Below, piece after piece: positions 18,396 through 26,531 of a stretch of 64,000 bases of DNA. The position numbers and the translations under genes are program-made. Position 1 is the first letter of the stretch. Each line of letters begins with the position of its first letter. The notes beneath the pieces are model-generated. The model searched no databases and was not told the origin of the DNA. It worked only from the letters and a program-made list of their open reading frames with translations. This stretch comes from Brevundimonas subvibrioides (GTDB lineage: Bacteria; Pseudomonadota; Alphaproteobacteria; Caulobacterales; Caulobacteraceae): NCBI RefSeq assembly GCF_027271155.1, contig NZ_CP114542.1, positions 1,550,001-1,614,000 on the forward strand, given 5' to 3'.

Positions 18396-19037
18396 GTGTT
18401 TGAGCGGATAGTCAGTTGGCTTAAACCGACGATGCCTGAAGAAGCTTATCCTAAATCAGTGTGGGGTGGGCTCGTTCGACACTATCGAGGCCAACTGGAA
18501 GAACTCGCTTCTTGGTCGAGAGATAACCTAGGCAAGTCGCTTCCTAAAATGACTCGAGGTTCGGAAGCTGAAGCGTGGACTGCAGCATCCTATGGGACCG
18601 TTCAGCTTTACGTTAAGCTATTGCCGGCAGATTTCCCGAGCTGGCTAAGTGATTTTGAGGGCCGTAAGGACGACGTCAGCTTGTCTCTATCGCTAGTCTA
18701 TCCGATCTTTTCGGCGTTTTCAGAGGGGTTGGTCGAAGAGCGAAGGGTCAATCCGGATGCGTTCGATGAAAATCTCAAATCAACTTTGCTGAGCGCCCTA
18801 ACAGGCTCTTGGCCGCTATTCACTCCCGGTCAGCATGTTGAACTTGCACAGCATGCAAGCCGCCACTTTTCTGATGCAGCACAATACGAAGATGGGCGCA
18901 AGTTTCTGAATGAAATCAAAATTGCGGCGACGCTTTGGACTGCGGCGGCTGCCGAAAACAACCAAACTGCGATGGGAGCCACCGAAACATACTTGGCTCA
19001 GCGCTTCCTCGATCTGAGAGGGATGCTGAAGGCGTGA
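18396..19037 (+). CDS. AT-richer ORFan, 213 aa
   Basis: Protein of unknown function beginning at GTG 18396 (ATG at 18432 is an alternative). It is helical throughout, with many Trp and Glu residues (EELASWSRDNLGKSLPKMTR, SWPLFTPGQHVELAQHASRH), no signal peptide, no membrane span and no recognisable motif. Its codons (TTA, AAA, GCA, TCT, ATA) are visibly AT-richer than those of its neighbours. The start lies directly after the CorC stop (TGATGTG), so it may be translationally coupled. It looks like a horizontally acquired gene sitting between corC and the tRNA-Trp/secE cluster. Confidence 0.6.
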   Translation: MFERIVSWLKPTMPEEAYPKSVWGGLVRHYRGQLEELASWSRDNLGKSLPKMTRGSEAEAWTAASYGTVQLYVKLLPADFPSWLSDFEGRKDDVSLSLSLVYPIFSAFSEGLVEERRVNPDAFDENLKSTLLSALTGSWPLFTPGQHVELAQHASRHFSDAAQYEDGRKFLNEIKIAATLWTAAAAENNQTAMGATETYLAQRFLDLRGMLKA

Positions 19038-19132
19038 TCCGGCCTTGAAATGGCACGCCGTGTCAGGCATAGCCCCCGGTCTGGCGAACGGGCGCGTCGC
19101 GGGGATCTCCCCACGGCGCGTCTGACTTGTCT

Positions 19133-19208
19133 AGGAGTTTAGCTCAGCTGGTAGAGCACCGGTCTCCAAAACCGGGGGTCGTGGGTTCGAATCCCCCAAC
19201 TCCTGCCA
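19133..19208 (+). tRNA. trnW: tRNA-Trp (CCA anticodon)
   Basis: 76-base cloverleaf with acceptor aggagtt/aactcct, discriminator G and encoded CCA. The anticodon CCA lies at 19166-19168 inside the loop ctCCAaa, flanked by stem ccggt/accgg. The T-arm has gggttcgaatccc. Its position just before secE-nusG is the classic bacterial arrangement. Confidence 0.97.
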
Positions 19209-19289
19209 TTTCCCCCCTGTCGTCGCAGCCTGGGCTTCCCCATCTGCGGGGGCCGGACCAAAGTTCGAAACGAGACCCGTAAGACGATC

Positions 19290-19601
19290 ATGGCCAAGCC
19301 ACAGTTTCCCGGCCGTCGGACCGGCAATCCCGCTGCCCGTGCCAAGCCGCAGATGGCAACGGCCGCTGCGGCCTCGACCGTCACAGTGGACGCGCCCGCG
19401 CCAAAGAAGCGGACCTCGCCCGGCCAGTTTATCAGCCAGGTCCAGGCCGAGGCGCGCAAGATCGTGTGGCCCAGCCGCAAGGAAACCTGGATCACCTCGG
19501 TCATGGTTTTCATGATGGTCGCGATCGCGGTCGTCTTCTTCTGGGCGGTGGACACGGGTCTGGGCTTTGCCTCGACCTGGGTTCTGGCCATCGGACAATA
19601 A
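19290..19601 (+). CDS. secE: preprotein translocase subunit SecE
   Basis: Small essential subunit of the SecYEG channel in the inner membrane, 103 aa. The N-terminal half is a polar, Ala/Lys-rich extension. The conserved amphipathic helix is FISQVQAEARKIVWPSRKET, with the KIVWPSRKET signature, followed by one membrane helix (SVMVFMMVAIAVVFFWAVD). Only one transmembrane helix is present, as in most bacteria other than E. coli. It starts about 80 bases after tRNA-Trp and is followed by nusG after 22 bases. Confidence 0.95.
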   Translation: MAKPQFPGRRTGNPAARAKPQMATAAAASTVTVDAPAPKKRTSPGQFISQVQAEARKIVWPSRKETWITSVMVFMMVAIAVVFFWAVDTGLGFASTWVLAIGQ

Positions 19602-19623
19602 GAAAAAAAGGAAGACGCGCCCC

Positions 19624-20205
19624 ATGACGGATGCAGCGCCCGAAGCGAAAGCCGCCTCGAACCCCCGCCACAAGTGGTATATCGTCCACGCCTATTCGAA
19701 CTTCGAAAAGAAGGTCGCCCAGCATATCCGCGACCAGGCCAAGCAGCGCGATCTGGAGGAATGCTTCTCCGAGATTCTGGTGCCGACCGAAGACGTCGTC
19801 GAGATCCGCCGGGGCCGCAAGGTCAACTCGGAACGCAAATTCTTCCCCGGCTATGTCCTGGTGAAGATGGAACTGACCGACGACGCCTACCACCTGGTCA
19901 AGGACACGCCCAAGGTCACAGGGTTCCTCGGAGCCGCTGGCGGCACCAAGCCGCTGCCGGTCAGCGAGCGCGAAGTTCAGGCCATCATCGGTGCGGTCGA
20001 GGAAGGCGTCGAGCGTCCCAAGCCCACGATCCGCTTCGACATCGGCGAGACCGTCAAGGTCATCGACGGTCCCTTTGCCAGCTTCGACGGCCAGGTGGAG
20101 AGCGTCGACGAGGACGCCGCCCGCCTGCGCGTCGCCGTGTCCATCTTCGGCCGTCCGACGCCGGTCGATCTGGAATACAGCCAGGTCGAGAAGAACGCGG
20201 CCTGA
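19624..20205 (+). CDS. nusG: transcription termination/antitermination factor NusG
   Basis: RNA polymerase-binding factor that affects elongation and Rho-dependent termination, 193 aa. After a short Ala-rich lead, the NGN domain starts at HKWYIVHAYSNFEKKVAQHI and includes RKFFPGYVLVKMEL-type sequence. The C-terminal KOW domain is IGETVKVIDGPFASFDGQVE. The ATG at 19624 is preferred; in-frame codons upstream overlap secE. The gene is followed directly by a palindromic intergenic element instead of the usual short gap to rplK. Confidence 0.96.
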   Translation: MTDAAPEAKAASNPRHKWYIVHAYSNFEKKVAQHIRDQAKQRDLEECFSEILVPTEDVVEIRRGRKVNSERKFFPGYVLVKMELTDDAYHLVKDTPKVTGFLGAAGGTKPLPVSEREVQAIIGAVEEGVERPKPTIRFDIGETVKVIDGPFASFDGQVESVDEDAARLRVAVSIFGRPTPVDLEYSQVEKNAA

Positions 20206-20212
20206 GAGCTCG

Positions 20213-20382
20213 TCTCCTCCCCATCGCCCTTCGGCGATGGGGAGGGGGACCGCCCGCCGCTTTGCGGGTGGTGGAGGGGCTCTTGAAGCCCCGCTGACGT
20301 TGCTTGTTTCAAGAACCCCTCCGTCACGACGCTGAAGAAGCGTCGCGCCACCTCCCCATCGCCGAAGGCGACGGGGAGGAGA
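20213..20382. repeat. 170-base palindromic intergenic element between nusG and rplK
   Basis: Both ends carry a hairpin of the same sequence in opposite orientation: ctcctccccatcgcc... cgatggggagg on the left (20214-20247) and cctccccatcgccgaaggcg... ggggaggag on the right. The interior holds gctttgcgg and ggaggggctcttgaagcccc blocks. It has no open frame. The layout, with terminal inverted repeats that each form hairpins, is that of a REP/BIME- or MITE-like element. A shorter relative lies at 9117-9175. Confidence 0.72.
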
Positions 20383-20390
20383 CGGGCGCA

Positions 20391-20526
20391 TTGCTTCGGC
20401 CTCGCCATCCTGCTACACGCGCGCCTCCCGTGGCTCCGGCCCCGGGATAAATCCGTGGGAGGCCGCCATGCCGCACCACGGCTCACCGGCCCTGATTGAG
20501 TTCAGGGTCATTCACAGGAGAGACCA
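20391..20526 (+). promoter_or_regulatory. candidate rplK promoter and L11-type leader
   Basis: TTGCTT (20391-20396), 16 bases, CTACAC (20413-20418), resembling alphaproteobacterial housekeeping promoters. The following leader contains an inverted pair ccgtgg (20453-20458)/ccacgg (20476-20481), and bacterial rplKA leaders often form an L1-binding structure here. The -10 is weak and the L1 site is not demonstrated. A GGAGAG ribosome-binding site precedes the rplK ATG. Confidence 0.4.
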
Positions 20527-20958
20527 ATGGCCAAGAAGATTCTGGGCTATATCAAGCTGCAGGTGCCGGCCGGTTCGGCCACGCCTTCGCCGCCCATCGG
20601 GCCTGCACTGGGCCAACGCGGTGTGAACATCATGGGCTTCGTCAAGGAGTTCAACGCGCGTACCGAGAAGGAAGTGAAGGGCACGCCCCTGCCGACCGTG
20701 ATCACGGTCTATCAGGACAAGAGCTTCACCTTCGTCACCAAGACCCCGCCGGCCACCCACTACATCAAGCAGGCCGTCGGCATCACCTCGGGCGCCAAGC
20801 TGACGGGCCGCGAGACGGTCGGTTCGATCACCCGCACCCAGCTGCGCGAGATCGCCGAGAAGAAGATGAAGGACCTGAACGCCAACGATCTGGATGCCGC
20901 CGCGCGCATCATCGAAGGTTCCGCCAAGGCCATCGGCCTGAACATCGTGGAGCGCTAA
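20527..20958 (+). CDS. rplK: 50S ribosomal protein L11
   Basis: Protein of the GTPase-associated centre of the large subunit, 143 aa. [40 protein letters not shown] and the C-terminal rRNA-binding part ([37 protein letters not shown]) are all typical. Followed by rplA after 3 bases, the conserved pair. Confidence 0.98.
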   Translation: MAKKILGYIKLQVPAGSATPSPPIGPALGQRGVNIMGFVKEFNARTEKEVKGTPLPTVITVYQDKSFTFVTKTPPATHYIKQAVGITSGAKLTGRETVGSITRTQLREIAEKKMKDLNANDLDAAARIIEGSAKAIGLNIVER

Positions 20959-20961
20959 GTC

Positions 20962-21651
20962 ATGGCCAAGCAAACCAAGCGCATCAAGGCGTTCACTGCC
21001 GACACCCAGGCCCTGATGACCGTCTCCGACGCCATCGCGGCCGTGAAGGCCCACGCCACCGCCAAGTTCGACGAGTCGATCGAGATCGCCGTCAACCTGG
21101 GCGTCGATCCGCGTCACGCCGACCAACAGGTCCGGGGCGTCGTGAACCTGCCGTCCGGCACGGGCCGTGATGTCCGCGTCGCCGTCTTCGCCAAGGACGC
21201 CAAGGCCGCCGAGGCCCTGGCCGCGGGTGCCGACGTCGTGGGTGCCGAGGATCTGTACGAGAAGATCAACGGCGGCTTCATGGACTTCGACCGCGTCATC
21301 GCGTCCCCGGACATGATGGCCCTGGTCGGTCGCCTCGGTAAGGTGCTGGGTCCGCGCGGCCTGATGCCGAACCCCAAGGTCGGCACCGTGACCCCGAACG
21401 TGGCCCAGGCCGTCAAGGACGCCAAGGGCGGCGCGGTTGAGTTCCGCGTCGAGAAGGCCGGTATCGCCCACGGCGGCATCGGTAAGGCCTCCTTCACCCA
21501 GGAAGCCCTGGAAGCCAACGTCCGCGCCTATGTCGACGCCCTGCAAAAGGCCCGTCCGACCGGCGCCAAGGGCACCTATGTCAAGCGCATCAGCCTGTCG
21601 TCCACGATGGGCCCCGGCGTGAAGATCGATCCGGCCTCCGTCACGGCCTGA
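20962..21651 (+). CDS. rplA: 50S ribosomal protein L1
   Basis: L1-stalk protein and, in other bacteria, translational repressor of its own operon, 229 aa. Shows [20 protein letters not shown], the signature [20 protein letters not shown] and KVGTVTPN, and C-terminal [20 protein letters not shown]. It is followed by an intrinsic terminator, so rplKA form a unit separate from rplJL. Confidence 0.98.
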   Translation: MAKQTKRIKAFTADTQALMTVSDAIAAVKAHATAKFDESIEIAVNLGVDPRHADQQVRGVVNLPSGTGRDVRVAVFAKDAKAAEALAAGADVVGAEDLYEKINGGFMDFDRVIASPDMMALVGRLGKVLGPRGLMPNPKVGTVTPNVAQAVKDAKGGAVEFRVEKAGIAHGGIGKASFTQEALEANVRAYVDALQKARPTGAKGTYVKRISLSSTMGPGVKIDPASVTA

Positions 21652-21677
21652 TCCCGGCGCGGCCGGACACGAAATGA

Positions 21678-21708
21678 GGGCGGCGGCCGCAGGGTCGCCG
21701 CCCTTTTT
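21678..21708 (+). terminator. intrinsic terminator after rplA
   Basis: Perfect 8-bp stem gggcggcg (21678-21685) / cgccgccc (21696-21703) with a 10-base loop, followed by TTTTTCTT. It lies 26 bases after the rplA stop. Confidence 0.9.
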
Positions 21709-21764
21709 CTTGCCTCGCGACCCTCATCGGTGATTGGATGAGTGATCCAACCGGGGGATGGGGC

Positions 21765-22334
21765 ATGAGACATCGACTGGCAAAGCTGTGCGCCCTTCTG
21801 GCGCTTCTGGCGGGCGTCGCGATGTCGCCGACCATGACACGTGCCCAGGACCGTGATCTCGACCAGATTACTGGACCCAATGCCCAGGAGCGCCTCGACC
21901 TCGCACGCAGACTGGTCGACACCATGCAGGTCGATCAGATGACGGTGATGATGCAGGAAATGATCGCCGAGCAGACCGCATCGCAAGGCTCCAAGGGCGA
22001 CGGGGTGATCGATCCCCAGACCTACAATCGGGCCATCGCCGGCGCGACCACGCGCGCCATCGATCGGCTGTTCACGGCGATGGCACCCATCTATGCCGAC
22101 ATCTACAGCGTGGAAGAATTGAGAGGGATTGTTGCCTTCTACGAGAGCGATATCGGCCAGGCCGCGTTGAACGGAATGTACGAGGCTGCGCCGAGGATGG
22201 CGGCCTTGGCCGCCGACCTGATGCCGGCGATGGCGCGGGAGATCGCGGCCGACATGTGTGCGGAACTGAAGTGCTCTCCCGACGAACTGCGCGAAGCCAA
22301 GACGGCGGCCGAAGGGGCGTTGCTAGAAGACTGA
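21765..22334 (+). CDS. exported DUF2059-like protein
   Basis: A 189-aa secreted protein. Signal peptide MRHRLAKLCALLALLAGVAM ending near ARAQ/TRAQDRD. The mature part is helical, with LDLARRLVDTMQVDQMTVMM and the DUF2059-type segment MAPIYADIYSVEELRGIVAF followed by YESDIGQAALNGM. The ATG at 21765 starts the signal peptide cleanly; an upstream in-frame ATG at 21738 would add 9 residues. Function is unknown for the family. It is inserted between rplKA and rplJL, after a terminator and before the rplJ promoter, so it is probably transcribed separately. Confidence 0.75.
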   Translation: MRHRLAKLCALLALLAGVAMSPTMTRAQDRDLDQITGPNAQERLDLARRLVDTMQVDQMTVMMQEMIAEQTASQGSKGDGVIDPQTYNRAIAGATTRAIDRLFTAMAPIYADIYSVEELRGIVAFYESDIGQAALNGMYEAAPRMAALAADLMPAMAREIAADMCAELKCSPDELREAKTAAEGALLED

Positions 22335-22341
22335 TCGTCCC

Positions 22342-22369
22342 TTGCATTTCCGCCGTCTCCCTGTATAGA
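22342..22369 (+). promoter_or_regulatory. rplJL promoter
   Basis: TTGCAT (22342-22347), 16 bases, TATAGA (22364-22369). It is the best hexamer pair in the 314-base gap before rplJ and gives a leader of about 270 bases. Confidence 0.6.
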
Positions 22370-22379
22370 GCGCGCTCTT

Positions 22380-22648
22380 CCGTTGAGACCCCGGTCCCGA
22401 CGGTCCTGTCCGAGAACTTCGGGGTCTGGGGGTCACCCGGGCCATAAATGCTGGAGAGCCCTCCAGCGCCGTGGGGAGATGGGGACGCAAACGACGCACG
22501 GTCGGCCCGGTATCCGGGACGGATCCACGTCAGAGCCTCCTTCGGACATCGCTACCCGGCCTGAACGCTTCGCGACGACGCGCGGCGCTTTGGCCAATCT
22601 CGGCGTCGGGAATAAGCCCGGCGGCGAAACTCAAGACTGGAGACCGCA
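22380..22648 (+). promoter_or_regulatory. rplJ leader, probable L10(L12)4 autoregulatory region
   Basis: Long untranslated leader that holds no gene. It starts with an 8-bp stem agaccccg (22386-22393) / cggggtct (22420-22427), followed by GC-rich inverted segments (cccggtatccggga near 22517). In most bacteria a structured leader of this length before rplJ binds L10-L12 to repress translation. That role is inferred from position and length; I did not fit the consensus. Confidence 0.5.
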
Positions 22649-23164
22649 ATGGATCGCGCACAAAAAGCCGAGTCGATCGAGTCGCTGAAAGGCGTCTTCG
22701 CCGAGGCCGGCAGCGTGGTCGTGGCCCACAACCTGGGCCTGACCGTTGCGGAAATGGAAGACCTGCGGGGCCGTCTGCGCACCGCCGGCGGAGCGTTCAA
22801 GGTGGTCAAGAACCGCCTGGCGCTGAAGGCGCTCGAAGCGGCTGAAGGCAGCGAGTATCACGGCCTGTTCAAGGGTCCCGTGGGCATCGCATACGCCGAG
22901 AACCCCGCGACGGCCGCCAAGGTCTCGACCGAGTTCGCCAAGGGCAATGACCGTTTCGTCATCGTCGGTGGCTTCATGGGCGATACCGTCGTCGATCTGA
23001 AGGGTGTGGAGAGCCTCTCCAAACTGCCGACGCTCGACGAGATCCGCGCTTCGCTGCTCGGCCTGCTCAACGCGCCCGCGACCAGGATCGCCGGTGTCGT
23101 CCAGGCCCCGGCTGCCCAACTGGCCCGGGTGTTCAACGCCTATGCCACCAAGGAAGCCGCATAA
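22649..23164 (+). CDS. rplJ: 50S ribosomal protein L10
   Basis: Base of the ribosomal stalk, 171 aa. MDRAQKAESIESLKGVFAEA, VVAHNLGLTVAEMEDLRGRL, GGAFKVVKNRLALKAL and FMGDTVVDLKGVESLSKLPT are typical. The C-terminal helices bind L7/L12 dimers. It precedes rplL by 65 bases on the same transcript. Confidence 0.98.
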   Translation: MDRAQKAESIESLKGVFAEAGSVVVAHNLGLTVAEMEDLRGRLRTAGGAFKVVKNRLALKALEAAEGSEYHGLFKGPVGIAYAENPATAAKVSTEFAKGNDRFVIVGGFMGDTVVDLKGVESLSKLPTLDEIRASLLGLLNAPATRIAGVVQAPAAQLARVFNAYATKEAA

Positions 23165-23229
23165 GCGACCTGACTTCCATCTCTGCAATCCCTCTCTAAC
23201 CAACCCAATCCTCCGAAGGAAAACTGACC

Positions 23230-23616
23230 ATGGCCGACCTGTCCAAGATCGTCGACGACCTGTCCTCGCTGACCGTCCTCGAAGCCGCCGAACTGTCCAA
23301 GCTGCTGGAAGAAAAGTGGGGCGTCAGCGCCGCTGCTCCGGTCGCGATGGCGATGCCCGCCGGTGGCGGTGCCGCTGCTCCGGCTGAAGCCGCCGAAGAG
23401 CAGACCGAATTCACCGTCGTGCTCGTCTCGGGCGGCGACAAGAAGATCAACGTCATCAAGGAAGTCCGTGGCGTGCGGTCGGACCTGGGCCTGAAGGAAG
23501 CCAAGGACCTGGTCGAAGGCGCTCCGCAGAACGTCGTCGAGAACGTTTCCAAGCAGAACGCCGACGAGATCGCCAAGAAGCTGACGGAAGCCGGCGCGAC
23601 CGTTCAGATCAAGTAA
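23230..23616 (+). CDS. rplL: 50S ribosomal protein L7/L12
   Basis: Stalk protein that recruits translation GTPases, 128 aa. It has an N-terminal dimerisation helix ([20 protein letters not shown]), an Ala/Gly hinge ([20 protein letters not shown]) and a C-terminal domain with [20 protein letters not shown] and [15 protein letters not shown]. The gene is followed by tandem hairpins and a terminator. rpoB, which normally follows, is not present anywhere downstream in the window. Confidence 0.98.
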   Translation: MADLSKIVDDLSSLTVLEAAELSKLLEEKWGVSAAAPVAMAMPAGGGAAAPAEAAEEQTEFTVVLVSGGDKKINVIKEVRGVRSDLGLKEAKDLVEGAPQNVVENVSKQNADEIAKKLTEAGATVQIK

Positions 23617-23660
23617 GCGAAAAGCGGCTGCGGCCTTTTGGTCGCGGATCGCTTTTTGAG

Positions 23661-23690
23661 GGGCCCGGCGGGAAACCGCCGGGCCCTTTT
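23661..23690 (+). terminator. intrinsic terminator after rplL
   Basis: Perfect 11-bp stem gggcccggcgg (23661-23671) / ccgccgggccc (23676-23686) with a GAAA loop zone, then TTTT. A weaker hairpin with its own T-run (agcggctgcgg... cgctttttt-like, ending near 23656) comes just before it. Confidence 0.9.
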
Positions 23691-23751
23691 GCGTTCAGTC
23701 CCCACAACGGCAAAGCCTGCCGCGATCCCCCGTCTGAACGGAGCCTCCGCC

Positions 23752-24432
23752 ATGAACATCCTGATGGTCCTGACCTCGCACGATCAACTGGGCGATACCG
23801 GCAAGAAGACCGGCTTCTGGCTCGAGGAGTTCGCGGCACCCTATTATGTGCTGAAGGATGCGGGTGCCGAGATCACCCTGGCCTCGCCCAGGGGCGGGCA
23901 GCCGCCGCTGGACCCCAAGAGCGACGAGCCGGACGCCCAGACGGAGGCTACGAAGCGGTTCAAGGCCGACGAGGCCGCCGGGGTGCAACTGGCCAGCACG
24001 CACAGATTATCCGAAGTGAAGGCAGCGGATTTTGATGCGGTCTTCTATCCGGGCGGGCATGGACCCCTGTGGGACCTGGCCGAGGACGCGGGCTCCATCG
24101 CCCTGATCGAGGCCTTCGCCAAGGCCGACAAACCGGTGGCCGCCGTCTGTCACGCACCGGGCGTTCTTCGCCACGTGAAGGGTGCGGATGGAGACTATCT
24201 GGTCAAGGGAAGGAAAGTCGCCGGCTTCACCAATGGCGAGGAAGAGGCGGTGGGCCTGACGGACGTCGTGCCCTTCCTGGTCGAGGACATGCTGAAGGCC
24301 AACGGCGGACTCTATGAGAAGGGCGCGGACTTCCAGCCCTTCGTGGTGACCGACGGCAAGCTGATCACCGGCCAGAACCCCGCGTCGTCCGAAGAGGCTG
24401 CGAAGGCTCTGCTGGAGCTGCTGAAAGTCTAG
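23752..24432 (+). CDS. DJ-1/PfpI family protein (Hsp31/glyoxalase-like)
   Basis: A 226-aa class I glutamine-amidotransferase-like protein. MNILMVLTSHDQLGDTGKKT followed by GFWLEEFAAPYYVLKDAGAE is characteristic of the Hsp31-like branch. FYPGGHGPLWDLAED precedes the nucleophile elbow AAVCHAPGVL with catalytic Cys and adjacent His; NGEEEAVGL and LITGQNPASS follow. Members act as holdases, glyoxalase III or deglycases against methylglyoxal damage; which applies here cannot be told. The start at 23752 is set by the first beta-strand. Its TAG and the stop of the convergent M61 gene share a CTAG. Confidence 0.87.
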   Translation: MNILMVLTSHDQLGDTGKKTGFWLEEFAAPYYVLKDAGAEITLASPRGGQPPLDPKSDEPDAQTEATKRFKADEAAGVQLASTHRLSEVKAADFDAVFYPGGHGPLWDLAEDAGSIALIEAFAKADKPVAAVCHAPGVLRHVKGADGDYLVKGRKVAGFTNGEEEAVGLTDVVPFLVEDMLKANGGLYEKGADFQPFVVTDGKLITGQNPASSEEAAKALLELLKV

Positions 24433-26405
24433 CGTCGGCGCGGGGCGAGGATGTCGGCGAGGCGGTCCGGCGTGCCCTCGATCCGCTCCAGACGAGGGTA
24501 GCGAAGCCCTTCGGTCCAGTTGAGGTCGAGGGTGCGGATGCGGGTGCCGCTCTTCAGCGTCAGGCGGATGGGAGCGGTTCCGCCCCTGGCCGCGGTGACG
24601 GCGTCGCGAAGCACCTCGGGCGAGGCGGCCTTGTCGCCGACGGCGATGAGGTCCCAGCCCGCGCCGATGCCGGCTTCGTAGATCGGTCCTCCCCAGAGGA
24701 TGCCGCCGATCCGGTTGTTCGGCCCCTGCAGGCTGAAGCCCAGAGAGTACTGGAAGTCCGTGCCCCAGCCGGGATTCATCGCCTTCTCTTCGGCCGAGGG
24801 GGTGTCGACGTAGATCAGGCGGTAGCCCGCCCGTTCGATGCCATCCAGCGGGGCTGTGGCGTCGGGGCCGGTGGCGTCCAGCCGGGTCCGCAGGAAGGTC
24901 GCCCAGTCGTATTCGGTGACGCCGTTCAGCGCCGCGACGACGTCAGCGAAGGTGTAGCCGTTCGGCACCCAGACGCCGTCGGAGCCTTCGACGCCCGAAC
25001 CGAACATGGCCCTGGCGAAATCGTCGAGCGACTTGCGGCCGTTCGTCATTTCCCGGATCAGGGTGTCAGCATCCAGCCAGATCAGGGCCGCCTCGTCGTA
25101 GTAGTCGCCAGTGCCCCGCATCCACGACCCCCACTGGCCGGGGATCCGGTAACCCAGCAGGTTGTGATTGTTGGTGTCCTGCAGATTGCGCCACGCCCGG
25201 CCCGGCTGGTTCTGATAGAAGGCCGCGCGGTTGGCCAGGAGGATACGGGTCTGGTCGAGGGTGTGCAGGCCGCTGCGGGCCGACAGCACATCGCCCCAGT
25301 ATTCGGTCTGTCCCTCATAGACCCAAAGCAGGCTGTTCTCGGTCGGGACGTTGTAGTTGGCGGTCAGCTCGTCGGCGGGGCGCCGGAACTTGCCGTTCCA
25401 GGAGTGTGTGAACTCGTGCGGCAGCAGGGCGCGGTTGCCGACCGACTTGCCCCAGTTGGTGAAATAGTCGGGCGCAGCGGTGTTTTCCGACGAGCGGTGA
25501 TGCTCCAGCCCGATACCGCCCAGCTGGTCGGTCAGGGCGAGCAGGAACTCGTAGTGGTCGTAATGGCGGGCACCGAACAGGTGGTCGGTCTGGGCCACCA
25601 GGTTCTTGTAGAAGCCCAGTTGTTCGGCCGTCGGGGCGATGTTGCCGGGTTCGTCCGAGACGATGTTCAGATGGACGGCCTCACCCGTCGGGTCGATGTC
25701 GATGCGGCGATAGTTGGCCCCGGCGAACATGGGGCTGTCGACCAGGGTGTAGAGGTCGACAGGCTCGAACCGGGCGACGTCGTTCTCGTGGCTGACGGTC
25801 GTGAGCGCCGTGCCGTAGTTCCAGCCGGCGGGCAGCTTGACCGACGCCTCGACCGTGATGCCGGTCGAGACATAGCCTGCCGGATAGAGGATGGCCTTTT
25901 CCCACTCCAGATTGACGATCGAGGGAGTCGTGACGACGCGCCAGTTCGCATTGTCGGACTGGGTCAGCCACTGGAGATTGACCTCGATTTCGGACGCGCC
26001 TGCGGGCACGTCGAGGTGGAAAGCGTAGGGGTCCACGGCATCCCGCCGCCACTCGATCCGCTGTCCGTTGGCGGTGATGACGACTCCGGCGAGCAACTGG
26101 ATCGGGCCGGAGTCAGCGTGGTTGCCCGGCAGATATTTCGGATACAGCAGCGTCAGGGGACCGGGACTGACCGGGATGATCTCGCGTGCAGAAATGACCC
26201 GGTGGTCCAGGTCGGTGATGTCGGCTTCGTAGCGGATCGTGCCCGGATAGGGGGTCCGGGTCGGGGCGGGGATGGCCGGACTGTCGGGGAAGCCGCCGAT
26301 GTCCGGAGCCGTCGGGCCGGACCCGGTACCAATGCTCTGGGCCATCGCCGGGGTCGCTGCGACCAGGAGGGCGGCGGCGCAGGCGTGGGCGAGCAGGCGG
26401 GACAT
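24429..26405 (-). CDS. exported M61 family metallopeptidase
   Basis: Zinc aminopeptidase of the glycyl-aminopeptidase (M61) family, 658 aa, with signal peptide MSRLLAHACAAALLVAATPA followed by MAQ cleavage. Zinc motif HEFTHSW (LLPHEFTHSWNGKFRRP) and the preceding family signature GGIGLEHHRSS are intact; the downstream VYEGQTEYWGDVLSARSG supplies the third zinc ligand Glu. The C-terminal part (about 535-640) looks like a PDZ domain. It is predicted periplasmic and probably acts on small peptides. Convergent with the DJ-1 gene; alr lies upstream on the same strand, 126 bases away. Confidence 0.93.
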   Translation of the reverse strand: MSRLLAHACAAALLVAATPAMAQSIGTGSGPTAPDIGGFPDSPAIPAPTRTPYPGTIRYEADITDLDHRVISAREIIPVSPGPLTLLYPKYLPGNHADSGPIQLLAGVVITANGQRIEWRRDAVDPYAFHLDVPAGASEIEVNLQWLTQSDNANWRVVTTPSIVNLEWEKAILYPAGYVSTGITVEASVKLPAGWNYGTALTTVSHENDVARFEPVDLYTLVDSPMFAGANYRRIDIDPTGEAVHLNIVSDEPGNIAPTAEQLGFYKNLVAQTDHLFGARHYDHYEFLLALTDQLGGIGLEHHRSSENTAAPDYFTNWGKSVGNRALLPHEFTHSWNGKFRRPADELTANYNVPTENSLLWVYEGQTEYWGDVLSARSGLHTLDQTRILLANRAAFYQNQPGRAWRNLQDTNNHNLLGYRIPGQWGSWMRGTGDYYDEAALIWLDADTLIREMTNGRKSLDDFARAMFGSGVEGSDGVWVPNGYTFADVVAALNGVTEYDWATFLRTRLDATGPDATAPLDGIERAGYRLIYVDTPSAEEKAMNPGWGTDFQYSLGFSLQGPNNRIGGILWGGPIYEAGIGAGWDLIAVGDKAASPEVLRDAVTAARGGTAPIRLTLKSGTRIRTLDLNWTEGLRYPRLERIEGTPDRLADILAPRRR

Positions 26406-26531
26406 GGGCGGGATCCGGGAGGGGACTTACAAGGGAGGAGAGATCACGACGACGGCGGAGGGAGGTCAAGGGTCATGGTCCTGGCGCAGCCCTTCTCCCC
26501 GATTCCTTCCCACGAAGGGGGAAATGCTGCC

